Of a stretch of 22,070 nt of DNA, positions 19,857 through 22,070 are shown one piece after another (the stretch's first letter is position 1; each line of letters begins with the position of its first letter). The notes below the pieces were generated by a model that was not told the origin of the DNA, did not search any database, and saw nothing but the letters and a program-made list of their open reading frames with translations. The DNA is taken from positions 1 through 22,070 of the forward strand of contig JAWQRM010000497.1 of assembly GCA_033557675.1 (NCBI GenBank), written 5' to 3'. Source of the stretch: Coptodactyla brooksi. Taxonomy: Eukaryota > Arthropoda > Insecta > Coleoptera > Scarabaeidae. The translations under genes and the position numbers were made by a program.

Positions 19857-20649
19857 ATAAATGTCAATGTAAATATCTAAACATAAATGTAAATACCAAA
19901 GTAAATGTCAATACCAGTGCCAATATAAGTGATAATGTCAGTGGCAATGCGAGTGTTGACATCAGTACCTTTGTCATTGTCAGTGGCAATATCAGTTTAA
20001 ATATCAGTGCCAATCTAAATGTACATCTAACTGTCAATGTCAGTGCAAATATAAAGATCAATATCAATGTCAGTGACAATATCGGTATCAATGTCTGTGC
20101 CAACACCAGCATCAATGTCATTGCCAATGGCAGTACTATTGTCTGTACCGATGTTTGTGTCAATGTCAGTGTTTACATCAAGTAGACACTAACAACGTAA
20201 CAAGTAATAATGTTTGTGTCAAGTAGTGACAAAGTGAGTGTTAGTGTAAACGTCAATGTCAGTGTCACTGCCAGTCTCAATGTCAGAATCAATGTCACTA
20301 TCAATGTCAGTGTTAATGCCGGTGTCAATGTATGTTTCAATGACAGGTGTCATTGTCAGTAACAATGCCAGTGTCAATGCTAGTGTCAACGACAGAGTCA
20401 ATATTGCCAACGTTAATGTCAGTGTCAATACTATTATCGAATAATGCGAATGTTAGTCTAAATGTCAATATTGGTTTCAATAAGAGTGTTAGTATCAATG
20501 CATATCAGTCCATTGCGACTGCCAGTGTTAATGTCAGTTGTATTATCAGCATCAATGTCAATCTCAATGTCATTGTTTTTGTTAATGTCAACGTCAATGT
20601 CGGTGTCAATGCCACAGCCAATATTAGTCATTATCAATGTTAGTGTCAC
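19857..20649. repeat. Degenerate hexamer/12-mer minisatellite
   Basis: About 790 bp made of variants of AATGTC, AGTGTC, AGTGCC and AATATC, often alternating as a 12-base unit (AATGTCAGTGTC). It is interrupted near 20180-20240 by less regular sequence. Because the unit is a multiple of three, frames stay open on both strands: N-V-S-A repeats on +, and L-T-L-A or D-I-D-T repeats on -. The ORFs at 19814-20185, 20256-20653 and their minus-strand partners are products of the repeat, not evidence of genes. Confidence 0.9.
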
Positions 20650-21208
20650 GTAATATTTAACAAATTTTCTAAAATAACTGTGAAATGATTACTTTTAAAT
20701 ATAGGCCTTGTTTTAATAACTAACAACGTAGGGTGCATTTAAATTGAGTGGAGTTCAATACATTTTATTAAAAAACAAGTTTGGATTTGTTATCACCTTA
20801 TATTAATTAATAAACGAGCAATTTTTGGAGAATGATTTATTGAATAAACTGTCTTTAAACATTATCTAGGAATTCAGTATAAAACTGGGGGTTGCATTTT
20901 AAATATAAAATAGACGTCATTCACAGGAATGTACATAAATTTAAAACGAGAAAGTTTACCACGTCGAACTGTCATATACAGATAATAAACCTTGGAAATC
21001 TTAACATCAAATGTACTTTATATTTGTACATGCACAGACGCGATTTGTATAGACGAATTATTTTTAATTTGATAATGTACAGTTTGGTACTTTTAATCGT
21101 GCAACCTAAAAAAAACCTGACTCTAAGATTTTAATGGAGATGAGAACATGTTTGGTCGTTTCTGGTATTACCCCTTGACAACTATATGACAATTTACAAC
21201 AAATTCAG
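20650..21208. other. AT-rich DNA, nothing recognised
   Basis: The + frame at 20892-21134 has no domain, signal or codon bias. Confidence 0.4.
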
Positions 21209-21353
21209 GTTAGTCACTGGTTACCACTTCACCAAAACGATATTAAATAGCTCGATACGCATTTCGTCGACCAAGTCGACATTATCAAGAGTAACCAGGA
21301 AATAAGAAAAAAAATTTAATATCGTTTTGGTGAAGTGGTAACCAGTGACTAAC
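21209..21353 (-). repeat. Foldback repeat family, copy B, with perfect 40-bp arms
   Basis: Arms 21209-21248 and 21314-21353 are exact reverse complements over 40 bp (start GTTAGTCACTGGTTACCACT). The 65-base spacer holds the family interior. On the minus strand it reads LVTLDNVDLVDEMRIELFNI, comparable to FAFVVFDDADMVGE in copy A. AAAGCCAAAGGTTCCA immediately to the right (about 21361-21376) matches the tail of copy A at 1237-1252. Confidence 0.7.
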
Positions 21354-22070
21354 TTGTTACAAAGCCAAAGGTTCCATATCCACAATTCAACAAACTCAGG
21401 AATCTGGCTAAAGCCATGAACTCTTTTAAAAACATTTTACAAGCCATTTAAATTAATGTTTGCAAAAGAAGCGGACACTCGGACAAAGGAAGGGGCTACC
21501 AAACTGAAAAAACAAATAAGCGAACATAAAAGGGCTAATGCTGTAGTGCCTTTATTTATGGTAGAACTTTAAAACCTTTCTTTTAAGAGAAAGTATTGCA
21601 TTCGCAATAAATGTATGCATGTCGAGATTTGGTGGATCTTGACGAATTAGGCTTTTTGTAGCCTATCTACCTATGCTATTTATGGTGGTTGGTCTGCCCG
21701 TCTATCCGTCTGTCTGTCCGTCTGTAAGTCGTTTTTAGAGTGCCACATTAGACTGATTAAAACAATACTTTACATATAAGATAATTGTTATATAATCTGC
21801 TCACAATAGGGATTTTGAAAAAATTGTACATATGGTTGAGGTTTTTATTTTTTTTACAACTTTTTGTAACAAAATATATTTCTGAAATGGACATAAAATG
21901 ACGAGTAAAAAACTATAAGGATAGTACATGCTTAAAATCAACAGTTCTCGAGTTATAAGCATTATTGTAAAAAATACAGTCCTATGGGGCAAGAGGGTAT
22001 TTCGTTCTCAATCTTGGGTATTGCTCTCTTTAAAAAAAATGTTTCAAATAGTGGTTGCATGACATCGAAC
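21354..22070. other. Repeat flank, pyrimidine-rich simple repeat, AT-rich DNA
   Basis: After the shared tail (to about 21390) and the string TTAATGTTTGCAAAAGAA at 21453-21470 (also at 19177-19194), the rest holds a degenerate CTGTCYGT repeat (about 21691-21725) and no recognised gene. Confidence 0.4.

Noticed and set aside
19814..20653. Several long ORFs on both strands
   Set aside because: All are by-products of the hexamer minisatellite; no start context or unique domain.
21691..21725. CTGTCYGT-type simple repeat
   Set aside because: Short, degenerate and common in arthropod DNA; no array regularity or spacers that would suggest anything more, and no CRISPR-like structure.

Overview
The window looks like nuclear DNA from an insect or other arthropod. 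It is strongly AT-rich and gene-poor, with introns, AATAAA-type signals, a TATA promoter and decayed copies of several eukaryotic transposon families (Tc1/mariner relatives, mariner, Tigger/pogo, non-LTR retrotransposons). There is no bacterial gene organisation and no intact long ORF. The order of insect cannot be fixed from the sequence alone.

The clearest host gene is one terminal exon on the + strand (6088-6624). It encodes the cytoplasmic tail of a protein resembling LDLRAD4/PMEPA1, with a PPNR SMAD-binding motif followed by a PPPY motif for NEDD4-type ligases. Weaker host candidates are a TATA promoter with a short first coding exon at 11903-12152 (+), a signal-peptide-like first exon at 9092-9137 (-), and a symmetric phase-1 internal exon at 2996-3106 (-). 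The two minus-strand exons are phase-compatible and could belong to one gene that continues beyond the left edge.

Left to right: decayed Tc1/mariner-type transposase N-terminus (1-300, -); first copy of a foldback repeat family (991-1305); second, different transposase C-terminal half (1385-1752, -); AT-rich DNA with the candidate exon and a second foldback-family copy (3181-3271, -); a shortened Tigger/pogo element (4754-5603); the LDLRAD4-like exon; a deleted mariner with both terminal inverted repeats (7499-7984); a long AT-rich stretch with the promoter/first exon; a decayed LINE reverse transcriptase (about 16000-17110, +) and a second LINE fragment (about 17735-17985, -); paired TA microsatellites; several hairpins; a degenerate hexamer minisatellite of about 800 bp (19857-20649); and the third foldback-family copy, with perfect 40-bp arms (21209-21353).

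No multi-gene system or operon is present. The most unusual item is the three-copy foldback family, because its copies share an RRM-like reading frame as well as inverted or tandem modules. Most short open frames here are chance ORFs in AT-rich DNA.
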